DNA of 64,000 nucleotides from Darksidea phi (lineage: Eukaryota > Ascomycota > Dothideomycetes > Pleosporales > Lentitheciaceae). Positions 46,795 through 58,916 of the stretch are shown here, one piece after another. The number at the start of each line of letters is the position of its first letter. The stretch's first letter is position 1. Below the pieces are notes generated by a model. It was not told the DNA's origin. It saw only the letters and a program-made list of their open reading frames with translations, and ran no database searches. A program made the translations under genes and the position numbers. The stretch is taken from contig JASJFT010000037.1 in the NCBI GenBank assembly GCA_030770425.1, positions 186,001-250,000 on the forward strand, given 5' to 3'.

Positions 46795-49700
46795 ATGAGG
46801 GAGCCTTTCTCCTCACTGCTGGCGTCGCCGGCCGGCAAGCTCGCCCTCTCGCTACTCCTCGCCTCGCCGCGCATAATACCGGCTGCCACCGCCTTCACAT
46901 TCACGCCCATACCCTCTCCTAATCTCGATCTCAACCCCCTCGGCCGCGTGGCTTTCGTTGGCGACTTCGACTCGATATCGCTCTACCAGTTTGCGAACCA
47001 GACCCAGGAGTCGTCCGGCCTCAATGGCGCGCTCCTCTCGCGCTTCCCAAACGGCGTCTTCGCAACAATACAAAAGACCGATGGCGACGTCAAGGCCATG
47101 TGCGCCTACGAAAAAGATGGCAGTCCGCCGCGCATCGTGGTCGGCGGAAACTTTACGAGCGTTGACGGCATACACACGCCCGGCGGCATTGCCATGGTCG
47201 ACCCCAACGACGGCAGCGTGACGCTAATGGAAGGATTGAACGGCTCTGTCAACGCGCTGCATTGCGATTCCGGCCGTGGCCAGGTCTACGTCGGAGGCTC
47301 GTTTATGGGCGCAAACTCGTCCAACGCCATCATCTGGAACGGCAATTGGTCTGATATGCCCTTCCAGGGCTTCAACGGCCCTGTACACTCCATCGTCGCA
47401 GGGCTGAATGACACTGTCATATTCGGGGGAGAATTCAGCGGTCTCGGCGATAACATGACGGGCGCCGCCGAGAACAACACTCAACCTCTCCCCCTTGGAT
47501 CTGCAAACCTCACAGCGCAAACCAGCTCAGGACGTCCCGGCTTCACCGAGCCCAAGAACATCGCATGCAAAGGAGAAAATGACGACTCCCAAGGGCCGAA
47601 CCAGACTTGGCTTTTGGCCGACGATACTCCCGGCTTCTGGAGAGCAGATTTCGGTTTCGGGTTCAAGCCAACGAAGCTGCAACTGTACAACACCGACTTC
47701 GAAGGCCGCGGAACCAAGACCTGGCGCTACACTGCGCTCCCGGACGGCGGCATCATGAATTTCACCTACACCAATCCGGAAACCGGACAGAGATCCTTCT
47801 GTGATGCTTTATGCCCGCTACCATCGGGGAACAAGTCCGCCCAAGAATTCTTTTTCGTGAACAAGGTTGGCATGAATGCCTTTCGGATTGATATCTCCGA
47901 GTTCTACGGGAAAGGCGGCGGTCTCAATGCCGTGCAAGTGTTTGCGACAGGTAAGGACTAACAAACGATTCAATATGCACATTCCTGACTGTTCCAGACG
48001 TCTTTTCCTATGCCATCAACGAGTTTAACCAACCGCAGTGCGGAGGAGTCAAGGGCGCCGGCTCCGCTACCAGTACTGGGCCGTGGCTCGTTACTCCTTC
48101 GCATGAGAGCAACTCACAGTACCTAACTGCAACATTGCAAACAAACAACATCAACCCGAGCGCCAATTTTGTCGTTTTCCAACCTGATATTCCGCAGTCC
48201 GGTAACTATAGCATCAAAATGTATACTCCCGGATGCCGCGGCGACGGCACATGTGGAACTCGAGGGCGAATTAATGTTACCAGCTCGACGAACAAGTCCC
48301 AAAACAATAAGCCGACCAGCGTGGAACTTTTCCAGACTAATGAATTCGACAAATACGACGAAATCTACAACGGATTTGTCGATGCAACCGACGGCTTCCG
48401 CCCTTCCGTTACGTTGGCTCCCATTGCCGACCAGAATCCTGGCACTGGCATCTTGACCGTAGTTGCCCAGAGGGTAGGTTTCGAGGTTCTCAATGCGTCG
48501 TCCGGCGAACTGAACGGCCTGTTCGAATACGACCCCGATCAGCAGACAGTCGAAGAGGACTTCTCCAAGTCCGTCATCAACGCTGCTGGCGCAGGCCTTA
48601 CCCCCGCGGATGAGGCAAAGATCACCGCACTCGCCACTGCCGACAACAAGCTGTTTGTCGGGGGTAACTTTTCTTCTGACGGTGGCCTAAACAACATCTT
48701 CGCAATCGATAAAGACGCCCAAGCTCCGACACAACTAGGTGGGAGTGGTCTCAACAGCCAGGTGAATACCCTATACGCGGCTGGCAGCACCATCTACGTG
48801 GGCGGCAACTTCACCGATCTAAAAAATGGTGGGAACTCGGATCTAAGGGGCGTTGCTATCTACGGCAACAACGAATGGAAAGCCCTCGGGGCTGGTGTCA
48901 ATGGCGTGGTTATGAACATTGTCCCTTTTTCGATGAACATTTCCAACGATACTCCGGAAGACGTTCTCGGGATAAGCGGTTTCTTCACAGAGGTGAATGG
49001 GTTCAGTGGCAATGCGGCATTTTCGGTTAACGATTTTGCTGTTTGGGTTCCTTCGCAGGAGAATTGGCTACAGAACTTGAACTTCCAGGGCCTTGCGGTC
49101 CAGGGGCGCCTGACCGCGTGGGCCAACGTCCCCAACGCAGATCGGCTATATGCTGGCGCTGTGTCCTCCCAGGCTCTCGGCGCAAGTGGTGCAGTGGCCC
49201 TGCAGTATGGCGGCGACTCCTTATCACTTCAAGGATTCGCTTTGGACATTCAGGCCCAACAACAGTCCTCTCTTCGGAAGCGATCGTTGACAGATGGACA
49301 GAATCTAACCACCACCGGGATCGTCACCGCTATCTTTGACAAAGAGAACAGCGCAAACAGGACTATTTTTGGTGGCCACTTCGCTACGACTGGATCGGAC
49401 GGGCAAAACATCACCAACGTTGCCATCATCGACGAAAAGGACTCCAACAAAATTACCGGTTTTAGCGAGGCAGTGGACTCAAACTCGACATTTGCAGCCC
49501 TATCTGTGCTTGACAATATTCTCTACGCTGGCGGCCGGGTGTCTGGCCAGATCAACAATGATAGGGTTGGCGGCGTCGTCGCGTGGGATCTCTCGGCGAA
49601 CAACTTCGCAAGTACACAGCCACCGGCACTTCAGGGAATCAACGTTACTGTTAATGCCATTGCCCCCAGGCGCAACTCCAAGGATGTGTTCGTGGCTGGT

Positions 49701-50555
49701 CGCTTCGAATCGGCCGGCGCTTTGAGCTGTCCAGCACTTTGCATCTGGAACACTGAACGCAACCAGTGGACTGCTCCTAGTGGGGACCTCTCTGGGGTTG
49801 TCACTTCCCTGTTCTGGATCTCTGATACGAAATTGCTCGTCTCCGGAAATCTCACTGTAAACAGGAACGAGACCAGCGTATTCACGTATGACTCTACAAG
49901 CAATCAATTCCAGACTATTCCGGGCGCCAGTGAACTTCCTGGAAGCGTCACAGCGCTTACCCCAGCCAATGGCGATGGATCCCAGATGTGGGCCGCTGGC
50001 CAAACCGAAGATGGCTCAGCGTTCCTCCAGCGGTTCGATGGCGGCAAGTGGCTTCCTGTGAATAACCTCTTTCAGCCAGACACCAACATTCGTGGGATCC
50101 AAGTTCTGTCCTTGTCTGAGAACCATGAGAGTTCGCAACTCATCGACCAAAGGGAGGACCTGCTCCTTCTGGGTCAAATCAACATTACGGGCTTTGGTTC
50201 CGCATCTGCTGCCCTTTTCGACGGGACTACGCTGATCCCATTTCTTCTGTCTACGACGGCCCAGAATACGCCTGGTAGCTTATCGCAGATTTTTGTCGAG
50301 AACCCGCAGTCCTTTTTTCAGAATGGAGAAAAACATCTCGCGCTCGGTTTCGTCGTCCTAATTGCGCTCGCTATCGCTCTCGCTCTTACCTTCCTCCTTG
50401 TCGTCGCCGGCATTTTAGTGGAATGGTACCGCAAAAGGGCGGCAGGTTACTCACCCGCACCGACTAGCTATACCGACCGCATGGGCAACGTAGGTCGTGT
50501 GCCACCAGAGGAACTCTTCGGCACTCTCTCCGGACCGCGAGCCCCGGCGATATGA
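46795..50555 (+). CDS. RAX2: Rax2-like cortical polarity marker, two exons
   Basis: Exons 46795-47950 and 47998-50555 give 1,237 residues. The start is the first ATG in frame and gives a signal peptide (about 1-35, with LALSLLLASPRIIPAATAF). The 47-nt intron is GTAAGG...TCCAG. The long outer part has repeated propeller-type blades with recurring VYVGGSF, IFGGEFSG, LFVGGNFSS, IYVGGNFT and LYAGGRVSG motifs and many N-glycosylation sites. One membrane segment (about 1168-1193, FVVLIALAIALALTF) precedes a 44-residue cytoplasmic tail. In yeasts Rax2 marks cell poles with Rax1; in filamentous fungi it is needed for polar growth and septum or branch placement. Located at the plasma membrane with the bulk outside. 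It is intact and among the longest frames in the window. Confidence 0.95.
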
Positions 50556-51635
50556 ACATGAGCGTGGGACGGCACAGAGGATAATGAACGAGGACCTTGT
50601 ACACAGCCACTCCACCGGCGACATGGAAGGACAGCAATCACGATGATACCCCGCGCATTCGGCGTACGCCTTACGAGGCACAATCTTTCGCTTCTTGTCG
50701 GTCCTTCCCTCTCCGGATACGTCTGTTCATATGACGGCCTTTTTATGCTACTACTTTTTTGTGTTAACAACGAGCATGGTTGGCGTTTCACTTTTCTTAG
50801 CCCTTAGTCTTGGGCCACCTTGTGGAAGGCCACTTCAAAAGCATGGCTTGCACTCATGCATGGCGGCTGCATCCTTGTTTACTGCTACTTCAAGTGCCAT
50901 AGGATCGAGGAATGGCGTTGATCATCGAGTGGGAAAGAATGGCTTGTGGTGGAAAGCCAACAACGAGAGTAAGTGGACTTGGGCCTACTTTTTCTTTTCG
51001 GATGTGTGTCTTCTCTTTTTTTTTTGATACCACTACCCGCAAGCTCGCTGTCTGCTGAGCTAATTTTCTGTTTTCCGAATTTCTTTCCCCCTTGCGAAAG
51101 TTTTGTACTCGTGTGCATATGTGTGTGTAGAAGTTGCAGCGAGAGTCTGTCTCTTTTGTTGAAATACGTAATGTGTACTCCTACTGGTAGTGAGTGAGGG
51201 CTTAATACTAAGGGTGGAGATGGAGATGGCTGGTGGTTGTAAGACACGTGCTAGACGCGTGGTGGGTTCGTGTGGGGATGGGGAAGTGAATGGAAGAAGG
51301 GTGATGTGTAAATTTCTTGGTTGTAATCTAGTGAAAGTAAGAGATTGCGATGGGTGAAGCAGGGGACTGAGAGTTGGGAAAAGGAAGTGTATGTAGAGTA
51401 GTAAGACAAGACAATTGTTTACTTTACTTGCTTCCATGAAGCCCATGCAAACGCTATTGGTCTTCATAGATAACCAATCGTTCTCAGCGTGCGCTATGCT
51501 ATTGTCCACAACCCTTACCACTCACATCTCCATCCAGAGATATGCGAATCAGTCGAGGCCTCTGCCGTTCCATATCCCCCTTGTCCAAGAGCGTTATGCA
51601 TGGAGATAAACTAAGCCGACCTCATTCTACCATCT
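50556..51635. other. Intergenic, convergent 3' flanks of RAX2 and paralogue 1
   Basis: Contains a T10-type run near 51015-51025 and pyrimidine-rich stretches. A 153-residue minus-strand frame (51060-51521) is low-complexity and unsupported. Confidence 0.4.
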
Positions 51636-52644
51636 TCAAATGTCCGCGAACACAATATCCAACTCGTTACCCTTTGGCCCCTCACGCTCTCGCACCTTGC
51701 TCTCGATGCAGTTCTTGTAATCATATACCGTGCCGAACGAGTCGTACGGCTCCATGTCTTCTGTCACCGCCATGGCAAACGAGACACTACCCTCTGGTAT
51801 AACCAACGTCTGCAAGGCAGGAAAGTACCACGTGAACAAGGGGTTCGGCGGCTCCGGAATGCCGGACTCTACCCAGTCAACGTCTCCAATGGGTTCGTCG
51901 TCGCCCATGGACGTCGGGGCCGTCTGCAAGTACCAGTCGCAGAGGCTGTCGTCCGGTGCAATGGCCGTGATGGCGTATCGTTGGTGTGGAAAGGAAAGGA
52001 GCGATTCTGCCCAGCGGTGCAGCACATACCGGCTTTCGAAGCGAAATACGTTCAGAGAGTAGACGAGGGTAGCGGTCTCGGCGTAGATTTGGCGGCTCAC
52101 CGCCGGGAGATGGAATGCAGAGGCCACTTTTACTAGGGGATTCCAATGCCGCCGGATGATGTCGTAGGCTTGTCCGACTACCTTACCGTTTATGCCGGAG
52201 GACATGTAGATGCAGCCGTGTTCGAGGGCGAGCCCCCAGATGCGATTACGCAGTTCGGGCGGAAGCCGAAGGAGTGGTGTCGCTGCGTTGCGTTTCACCC
52301 TAGCGCGGAGTCAGTCAGTCGGTCAGTCAGTGTAACTACTAAAAGTGATAAGGCACGCACGTTTCCACCAAATGGCCAGGCGTCCTTGCCAAACTGAGAG
52401 CTCCGTCTACCAAGACGATGCCGTTCTGCAACACCTTGAGCCTATTGTTGCGCTCCGACGTCGAGCCTTGTCCGCCGACTCTTCGCGACTTGGGCTTTAG
52501 ACGGGCCCGGCCGTTACGGAGTTGGAACATCTGTAGCGCGTTGGTCAGATCCTGTATTTCATTTTGGGCCTTGGCCTCTTTGGGGTTGGGCTCGTGAGAA
52601 AGCGTGGGTGTGGTGGGGTGGGGACTGGGGTATTCGTCTGCCAT
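51636..52644 (-). CDS. Fungal RLPxELRNxIW-type protein, tandem paralogue 1
   Basis: Exons 52644-52361 and 52299-51636 give 315 residues. The 61-nt intron (GTGCGT...GCTAG) contains short CAGT/CTGA repeats and rejoins HLVET/VKRNAAT. The core reads PLLRLPPELRNRIWGLALEHG followed by HLPAVSRQIYAETATLVYSL; this fungus-specific family is listed under 2EXR/DUF7730-like entries as far as I recall. The start of the domain resembles an F-box helix, but function is unknown. The C-terminal half contains FPALQTLVIPEG, a leucine-rich-like strand, and ends KGNELDIVFADI. No signal peptide or membrane segment. It is the first of three same-strand relatives. Confidence 0.85.
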
Positions 52645-53085
52645 GATGTGTTGAGGGTGGGAGTGGGAGTGGGAAGCGAAGCGGGGGACGGACAGAGTCG
52701 ACAGTTCTACATCGTAGGGCCTAGCAATGAAATGATTGGCAGTGGCTCGAGAGTAAACAAAAGCAGCAATTGGTTACAGGTCGTTAGAGTCGAGTGAAGT
52801 CAGTGTACGAAAGGCTTGGCATTGAGAGTGGGAAGAACGATAGGAAGGAGCTATGCACGTGAAAGTTGCGACGTAACGATATTGGCCAGAAGGTATTATG
52901 GAGGATGCAATTCGATGATACTTTCTACCTTATGTTCAGATGGTTCAGGCGTCAATACCGCAGTGTTTCCTTTATGACGTCGTCTTGAAGTACCGGAATA
53001 TAACTGAGCCGAACCCCCATTTCTGCTGGAATCATCTCCAAAGGGTCACCAGGTTGTACATCGACCCAGGCGCTCAACGCTTTTC
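52645..53085. other. Spacer between paralogues 1 and 2
   Basis: Promoter of paralogue 1 and 3' flank of paralogue 2. No other gene or repeat was seen. Confidence 0.4.
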
Positions 53086-53852
53086 TTAGGCTTCCGGCTC
53101 CATCTCAAGCTGACCACTAATCTGAACATCTCCGCCTTCGTTTTCCCGTATGGCGGATACCAACGCCGAACGCTCGATCGCACTCACCACGCCGGCTTCG
53201 TCATCATCAGACCAATAGTTATGCCAGTGTCGTCTCAAGGTGATGTGGTTCAAGTTGGGGAAAAGTTCTTTGAGAGGCGTGGCCCAGACTGTGTTCGTAT
53301 CGAGAGAGTAACTGACCGCCTTCACGGATTCACGTTGATCGGGTAGAATTTGGGTGGCCCACGCCCGAACCCCAGCGGGAAGGCTCCGGCAGACGCATAT
53401 CGGAAGGATGAATGTGGTTCGCGCATAGAGGAGTACCGATGTCTCTGCGTAGATCTGTCGACAGACGCGTGGTAGCTGGAAGGCAACATATGGTGGTGCA
53501 TCGCATGCAGCCCGATTGATGCGAAATAGCTCATTGCAGACTGGATTGGAGTGACTGCTAGGCTTTACGCAAATGTAGGCTCGAGAGTCTTGCGTGACAT
53601 AGTGCCAGATTTGGTTCCGAACCTCCGCCGGCAGGAGGAGCAGTGGCGACTTGCTTGAATTGTCCTCGGCACTGTCACAAAATTAGCTGTCGATGCCATC
53701 GGCTTTGGCGTTGAAGGGGGTCATTGTGGGAATAGGAGAGCTGCAACTTACGTAGGAATGAGACTCTGGGGCTTATGATCCACGGAAGAGAGAGCGGTGC
53801 TTGTGGGGTCCGTGCTTGATGTCATAGCGCTTGACTTGTGCGGATTTCGCAT
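53086..53852 (-). CDS. Fungal RLPxELRNxIW-type protein, tandem paralogue 2
   Basis: Exons 53852-53752 and 53671-53086 give 228 residues. The 80-nt intron starts GTAAGT and ends GACAG, joining SLIPT to AEDNSSKSP. The correct frame shows LLLLPAEVRNQIWHYVTQDS, then VAFQLPRVCRQIYAETSVLLY, the same two blocks as in paralogue 1, and FPNLNHITLRRHWHNYW toward the end. A start ten codons later (ATG ACATCA) is also possible. It is shorter than paralogue 1 because the C-terminal part is reduced. A longer-looking frame at 53322-53534 is an out-of-frame shadow. Function unknown. Confidence 0.8.
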
Positions 53853-54176
53853 GTGCAATCACGTTATGGTTGAGTGCGATGCTATGTTAAGGGTGGCGGT
53901 GTGGAGGATGATTTGTCTCATGCTTGAGACGTGGCTCATTTATACTGTGTGAGTTTCAGCCTTGGTACAACGATACACGGCTGCAGATTTACATCATGCC
54001 AAGGTGAACTTTCCGCATTGGCGAAGACGATGAAAAGGTCTTTTAATCACAAAGCATTATCCCAAAAGCAACAGCTACGAAAAGACCTAGAACGCACACC
54101 AAAAAATCGACACCCAATAGTCAATACGACCGGGATCAGCAATCCTTGAACATGAGCATTTGCCGTAGCCAACTCT
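53853..54176. other. Spacer between paralogue 2 and the dead paralogue
   Basis: Promoter side of paralogue 2; a 72-residue plus-strand frame (53931-54149) has no support. Confidence 0.35.
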
Positions 54177-54931
54177 CTACGCCTCAACACCCATCTGGGG
54201 CTCCTCAATTGCAACTTCTAAGTCTGTTCGACTACCCATCTTGGCCTGCTCCACAGCCCTCATAGCCCTAACTTTGTAGTCTGATAACTGCGAACAACCG
54301 TACAGTGAAAGCACTACTCTCTTCAACCCCGGAAACATTTGTGTAAATGGCTGTAGTTCATGCTTTCGAATTTGCGTTCGGTCTACAATGCAGGCGTACT
54401 CGAGCTAAATTGTCCGAATGGCATTTAGTTTACCTACTTTTCTACTTCGACAGAACTCAGCAATAAGATCGTTATGGAGGAAGGTGAAGATGTTGTTGGA
54501 GTACACAAGAGTTGCCGTTTCGGCGTATATCTGGCGGCACACACGAGTCAGGAATAAATTAGGCGGGTCAACAACGTTGGGTGCGCTTTTTTTTGATGAT
54601 AATGTTGTTGTAGTTGAGGGCGTAGAGGAAGATCATCTCCGCGGGGAGGCGTAGGAGCGGCGAGGCGATCGAGTTTTTCTGCACACTGGCGCTCGTGTTA
54701 ACCTATGACGTAGTAGGTCAGGTCTGTATCTACTCACATGGGAACAAATTCTGGTGGAGTGTGAAGAAGTGATATGAGACCGTTCTTCAGCCGGTATACG
54801 CGCTTCTTCCGTTGTTTGGCAATGCGAGATTCAACTTTTCGACCGCATAGACGAGGACGAAAGGAGTAGCGAGCAGCCATTTGGAGAATGTCTGGGTTGA
54901 TGTACTCGGGAATGTATTGCTGAGTGCGCAT
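54177..54931 (-). pseudogene. Dead third paralogue of the RLPxELRNxIW-type family
   Basis: The first exon (54931-54738, MRTQQYIPEYINPDIL...) ends at a good GTGAGT donor. After GTGCAG, the second exon starts SIASPLLRLPAEMIFLYALN, in which the usual RNxIW is damaged. A run of eight A (minus strand) near 54585-54592 marks a frame change. It then continues PPNLFLTRVCRQIYAETATL and VYSNNIFTFLHNDLIAEF in another frame and meets a stop after KLNAIRTI. The C-terminal part (FPGLKRVVLSLYGCSQL) can still be read to a stop at 54177. The phases of exons 1 and 2 do not fit with the obvious splice sites. Its order and strand match paralogues 1 and 2, so it arose by tandem duplication and then decayed. Confidence 0.7.
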
Positions 54932-55241
54932 TTATATGGAGAGGCTCGGGCAGTTTTTGCTGTCAGCGAGCTAGTTCGCAAACCCAGCCGAAGTAGTTTG
55001 TACAGGTGAATGAAAGGCCTTTATTATCCGGATATTCCTTGGTCCATTGGCTTACTGATTGAAACGGTATTCTCGTAGTGAGGCAACCAGTCAATACTGG
55101 TGGAAGCACCTCGGGGGCGGAGTTCCTATCCAGCAGTGAAAAAAAATGTAAAAAGTGCATGGATATGTGGGTAAAGCTATATAAGAGACGGAAGTAATGA
55201 GCGAGCTGGCTGAGAATAAGAGATGGATGTAGTGAGTGGGA
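54932..55241. other. Short intergenic stretch between dead paralogue and LTR-like repeat
   Basis: Contains A/T runs near 55140 and no supported gene. Confidence 0.3.
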
Positions 55242-55525
55242 TGTTGGTATCATCGCAGGCAATTTCCATATTTTGGGCGGTAGTGTGGGCGTGCTAACTC
55301 ATCGCTACCGCTATTGGAGCCTCCCAATGCTCTGCGGTCCGACAGCACATATCATTGCTCGTCGCCTCAATATTCGAAACATCACCTCGTCGTACTATAT
55401 GTAGCTCTACAGCTCTATTATCGTGTATAAGGTGTGGGTATAGCACCTCCACTGTGTACAAACTCCTACTGTGTTTCGTGCGGACCTTATAAAAGAGACT
55501 CCCACTGAGCAAATCTATAACAAAT
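55242..55525 (+). repeat. LTR-like dispersed repeat, copy 2
   Basis: Begins TGTTGGTATCATCGCAGG, a typical Ty1/copia-like LTR start, and aligns in inverted orientation with 15858-16256. It carries only one of the 85-bp units that copy 1 has twice. Similarity fades after AACAAATG near 55525. A small open frame across it (55294-55512, minus) is shared with copy 1 only because the DNA is shared. No internal retrotransposon genes were recognised to either side. Confidence 0.6.
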
Positions 55526-57326
55526 GTAGGTGAAGCTGTAAGAAACTCTGCAGTACAACTAAATTACAGCTTTTAAGACAATGCGGTCATTGATCTGGGA
55601 CAAGAGGCGCTGAACCCACTTTCGAATGAGTAGCAGCCATCGCGTCATCAAACTCGCGAAATAACTCAAAAAGGTGGCACAAAAAGGTATTCCGTCGGGA
55701 ATACCTTGAAACGTAAGAAGGTTGTTGAAACCAAAGGGGGTTTAGTTGTTGCCTGAGGCACGGCCCGAGCCTCATGAAAGAGCGCGTGGCGCGTGGCGTG
55801 GCGCAACGCCGAGCCTCGTTGGGGGTGGGAGAGGTGTGGCGCATGCCATAATATTGAGCGGTAGCGACGGTAGTCTACCAGACTCGAGAGCAGGAGGCAT
55901 GACCGGCTGAACGCACTTTAGATGAGCTTTCATATAGCAATTTTCAGCAAATGTTCGTGGCGATCGCGTATCTGAGCCGTCGTTGTTGTTTGTAAACCGA
56001 GACCGCCAAAAAGGCGACAAGCGCGTCGCCCTAAACACCCAGCGATTGTATCCAGCGCTACGGCTCTTGGAGCCTGTCTGAAATCTATATCTGACACGAC
56101 CACACTATAACGGAGTGCTGCCCGGTGTGAGATTCTCAAATCACGAGCTAGTGCCGGTACCACATATTTGTTTGTGATGACGAGAAATTCGCCCGGCGAT
56201 TAAACCGTTAGCTCAATCCATTGAGTATAGCGTATAAGTTGACTGCAAATCATATTCTAAGGGAATCATAGTGTCGCATAGCTATGCCGCCTTCAGCAGA
56301 GGAATGCGTTCACAAAAGCGACCTGATCCGACCTTTTTTTCTTTTTTTCTTTTTTTCAGTCCTTGTATATATATATATATTTGTGACATGAGCGCTGTCT
56401 GACACAAGCGCCCACCACTGCCACCCACCCAACACCGGCCCTCAATGTTTCCGAATGCAGACCACGCAATACATATCACTCTTGGTACCCAATACCGAGC
56501 ACCGTAAGGAAACAGAAACAATATACACCCATGCCCATACGCCTCGGTCCTTGGGAGATGGCCTTGGGAGACGGACAAGCACCTTGGCACTCCGTATACC
56601 AAGAGGCTTGTCTGTCATGCTCCTACAACACCGAAACAGAACATCAAAACAGCAAAGCTGGGCCCGAAGAGAAACTTTCGCTTGGGAGTCCGGATGAGGG
56701 AGGGACCGAAATGCGTGCGTAGACTTTCGGGGTCTACTCTTGGGGTGTGCTTGGGATCGGTCGGTGCAGTGGGAGACGGACCGGAACCCCAGGGGCTGTG
56801 TCTCTATTTTTGCAAGATGAACTTGGCTGCGAGTCGCGATATCCTGGCGATGGGGAAAGGGCAATTGCACATGACATTTCAACAACTCGAATCTAAATTA
56901 CGTCCGCGGCTCGCGAATGACTAGAAACCTAGACCTATATGTGATTTTGCCCTTTCCCCAGCGCCGCCGCTATGCAAAGCAAACAGAAATCAGTAAAGAA
57001 ATTGGTGCCGATTGAATGCAAGTATAAGGTGATGGCGTGTTTCCGCCATTAGATCATCCTGTCTAATGCATGCGGCTGCCTTAACTGCGCCTGACGGTGC
57101 TACAGGCAGTGGCACAAAAATCCTCCTTGTAAGGCCGTGAAAGGAACTAAATGAGGGTTGGGAGGTTATGTACAGCGGATGAGTTTTGAGCGAGTGATGT
57201 GAACGAGAAGGTGAATGGAGGCTTTCCTGAGTGGTGGTTTAGGAAGAGCCCGGCGAGCGGAGGATTCGCGATTTCAAGCCAATGAAAATTGGCGCCGGGT
57301 GCGGGTTGGTCGAAGTTCTTTTGTGC
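55526..57326. other. Intergenic, possible transposon debris
   Basis: 1.8 kb without a supported gene. A 10-bp perfect hairpin (AAGGTATTCC, GTCG, GGAATACCTT) lies at 55684-55707. Minus-strand frames at 55587-56163 and 56282-56885 match no family I know. A polypyrimidine run (56333-56356) and a (TA)n tract (about 56365-56381) are present. Confidence 0.4.
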
Positions 57327-58916
57327 TTAGTCTTCCACATCCTCGTCACGGCCGGGGTACATGATATCAACGACAATGACAGCGCGGATGTTGTGGTAGA
57401 GCACAAACACCCACATGCAGACCACTGCAACGGTCAATCCGTTGCCGACGAAAAGGATTGTCTCGTCCTTGAGGCTGTTGCCAATGTTGATAGTAGCGAT
57501 GACGAAACCCGTGTTCGGAAAGACCATGGCCCACCACCCGAGATGGAAGTATTCAGGTCGCGAATGGAGTACCTACTCGAGTTAGCTTGGGAGTGATACA
57601 ATGCATGTAGACGTCACACTTACAGCAACAAATGCAATCATGAAGAACCACATGGCCAAAACCCATAAGAAGAGGGCCGCGACAAGAGCCAAAGTGCGCA
57701 ACATATTACCATCCAAGAGTCCATCGCGTTGGAGATCGAAGTCGTCCGGAAGAGCATTCGCCATGCCGATGAACGCAAGGCACGTGAAGGATGGCGGCCC
57801 GACGCCAATGAACATAGCACCGCGATGCTCGCGGTTGGGGTATCCAACCTGCATTAGCCGACCGATATAATGCGCGTACATGACAATAGCAACCGTGAAA
57901 CCCAAGCCTTGACACCCAAGCCCAGCTGCTAGTATCGGCATTCTTGATCCTATAGGCTGGTCTTTTGCAATGACGGAAGCAATAGTACCTGCCAGCATGA
58001 CCGGGAAGATGGGTAGGAGCCAAGAGGGCATGAACTTGGTGAGCAGATAGGTGTGGTGGGCGAATAGGAACGAGTACTGGAAGACGGCGAGGCAGAACGT
58101 GAAGAATACGTATACCCAGAATGCGATGGCCATACTCGTAACAATCCATCCACGCATTGGGTGAGTGGCCTCATACATTTCCACAATGTACTTTTGCGTT
58201 CCGGTGATGATTGTCGCTACCGAGAGGAAGAACGTCGCGATGAAGAGTCCTTCACGCTCGTGCGTAATGGATTCTTTAAACGTGCCTGGGAACTTTGTGA
58301 ATCGGAGGACCATCATGGAGCAGAGGACGGCGAAGAAGATGAGGTTGACAACATAGAACACAGCGCCGATAGATATCAGGCCTGGAAACCTATGGGGTTG
58401 GATGGAAAGAAGCGTCGAGATACCGCCCGTGCTCATCGTCAGCGTGTACCAAGCCCATGTAAAGTGCTTGATACGCTGTCCAAATGCAAGGTACGGTTGG
58501 TTGGGGTCTTTCTTGTGCGGATCGTGTGGTTCTGCATGGACCTCCGCCTTTTGCTTCTCTAGGTCGATCGAATCACGCGGCGTGTCTGCAGGCGACGTCG
58601 CCGCGACTGATTGCTCGGTGACGTAGGGCTGTTTGCCCTTCAAGTCCATTGGGTAGCCATTGGCATCGAGAGGCCCAGTATAGTAAGGCTGTTGCTGCTG
58701 CGGGAATGGTTGTTGCTGCTGGAATGACTGGAACGACTGCTGCTGGGGATTGTTCGGGTAGTTTGGCGGGTATGGCCCAGCAGATGTTTGCATCCAGGTG
58801 TTCGTCCGTGACGATTGTCCTGACCGATTCTGGTTCCCATCGTCAAAATTAGGATTGAATTCGTTATTATTGCTCTTCTCGAACGAGAGGTCGGCGGGCT
58901 GGTATCGAGGATCCAT
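57327..58916 (-). CDS. TDT-family transporter (C4-dicarboxylate/malate or sulfite exporter, Mae1/Ssu1-like)
   Basis: Exons 58916-57624 and 57572-57327 give 512 residues. The 51-nt intron is GTAAGT...GTAG with branch GCTAAC, joining AFVAV/LHSRPEYFHLGWW. Start: ATG 58916 (MDPRYQPADLSF); the ten codons upstream lack an ATG. The N-terminal 130 residues are hydrophilic and rich in Gln, Pro and Asn. The TDT domain begins FTWAWYTLTMSTGGISTLL and PHRFPGL and has about ten membrane segments; GVGPPSFTCLAFIGMA and LGWWAMVFPNTGFVIATI are characteristic. Mae1 imports malate; Ssu1 exports sulfite. The PHRFPGL signature leans toward the Mae1-like branch, but the substrate is not settled. Acidic C-terminal tail (DEDVED). 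Confidence 0.9.

Noticed and set aside
55587..56163. Transposase remnant on the minus strand next to LTR-like copy 2
   Set aside because: Short frames with a helix-like start were considered, but no DDE or HTH signature could be identified.
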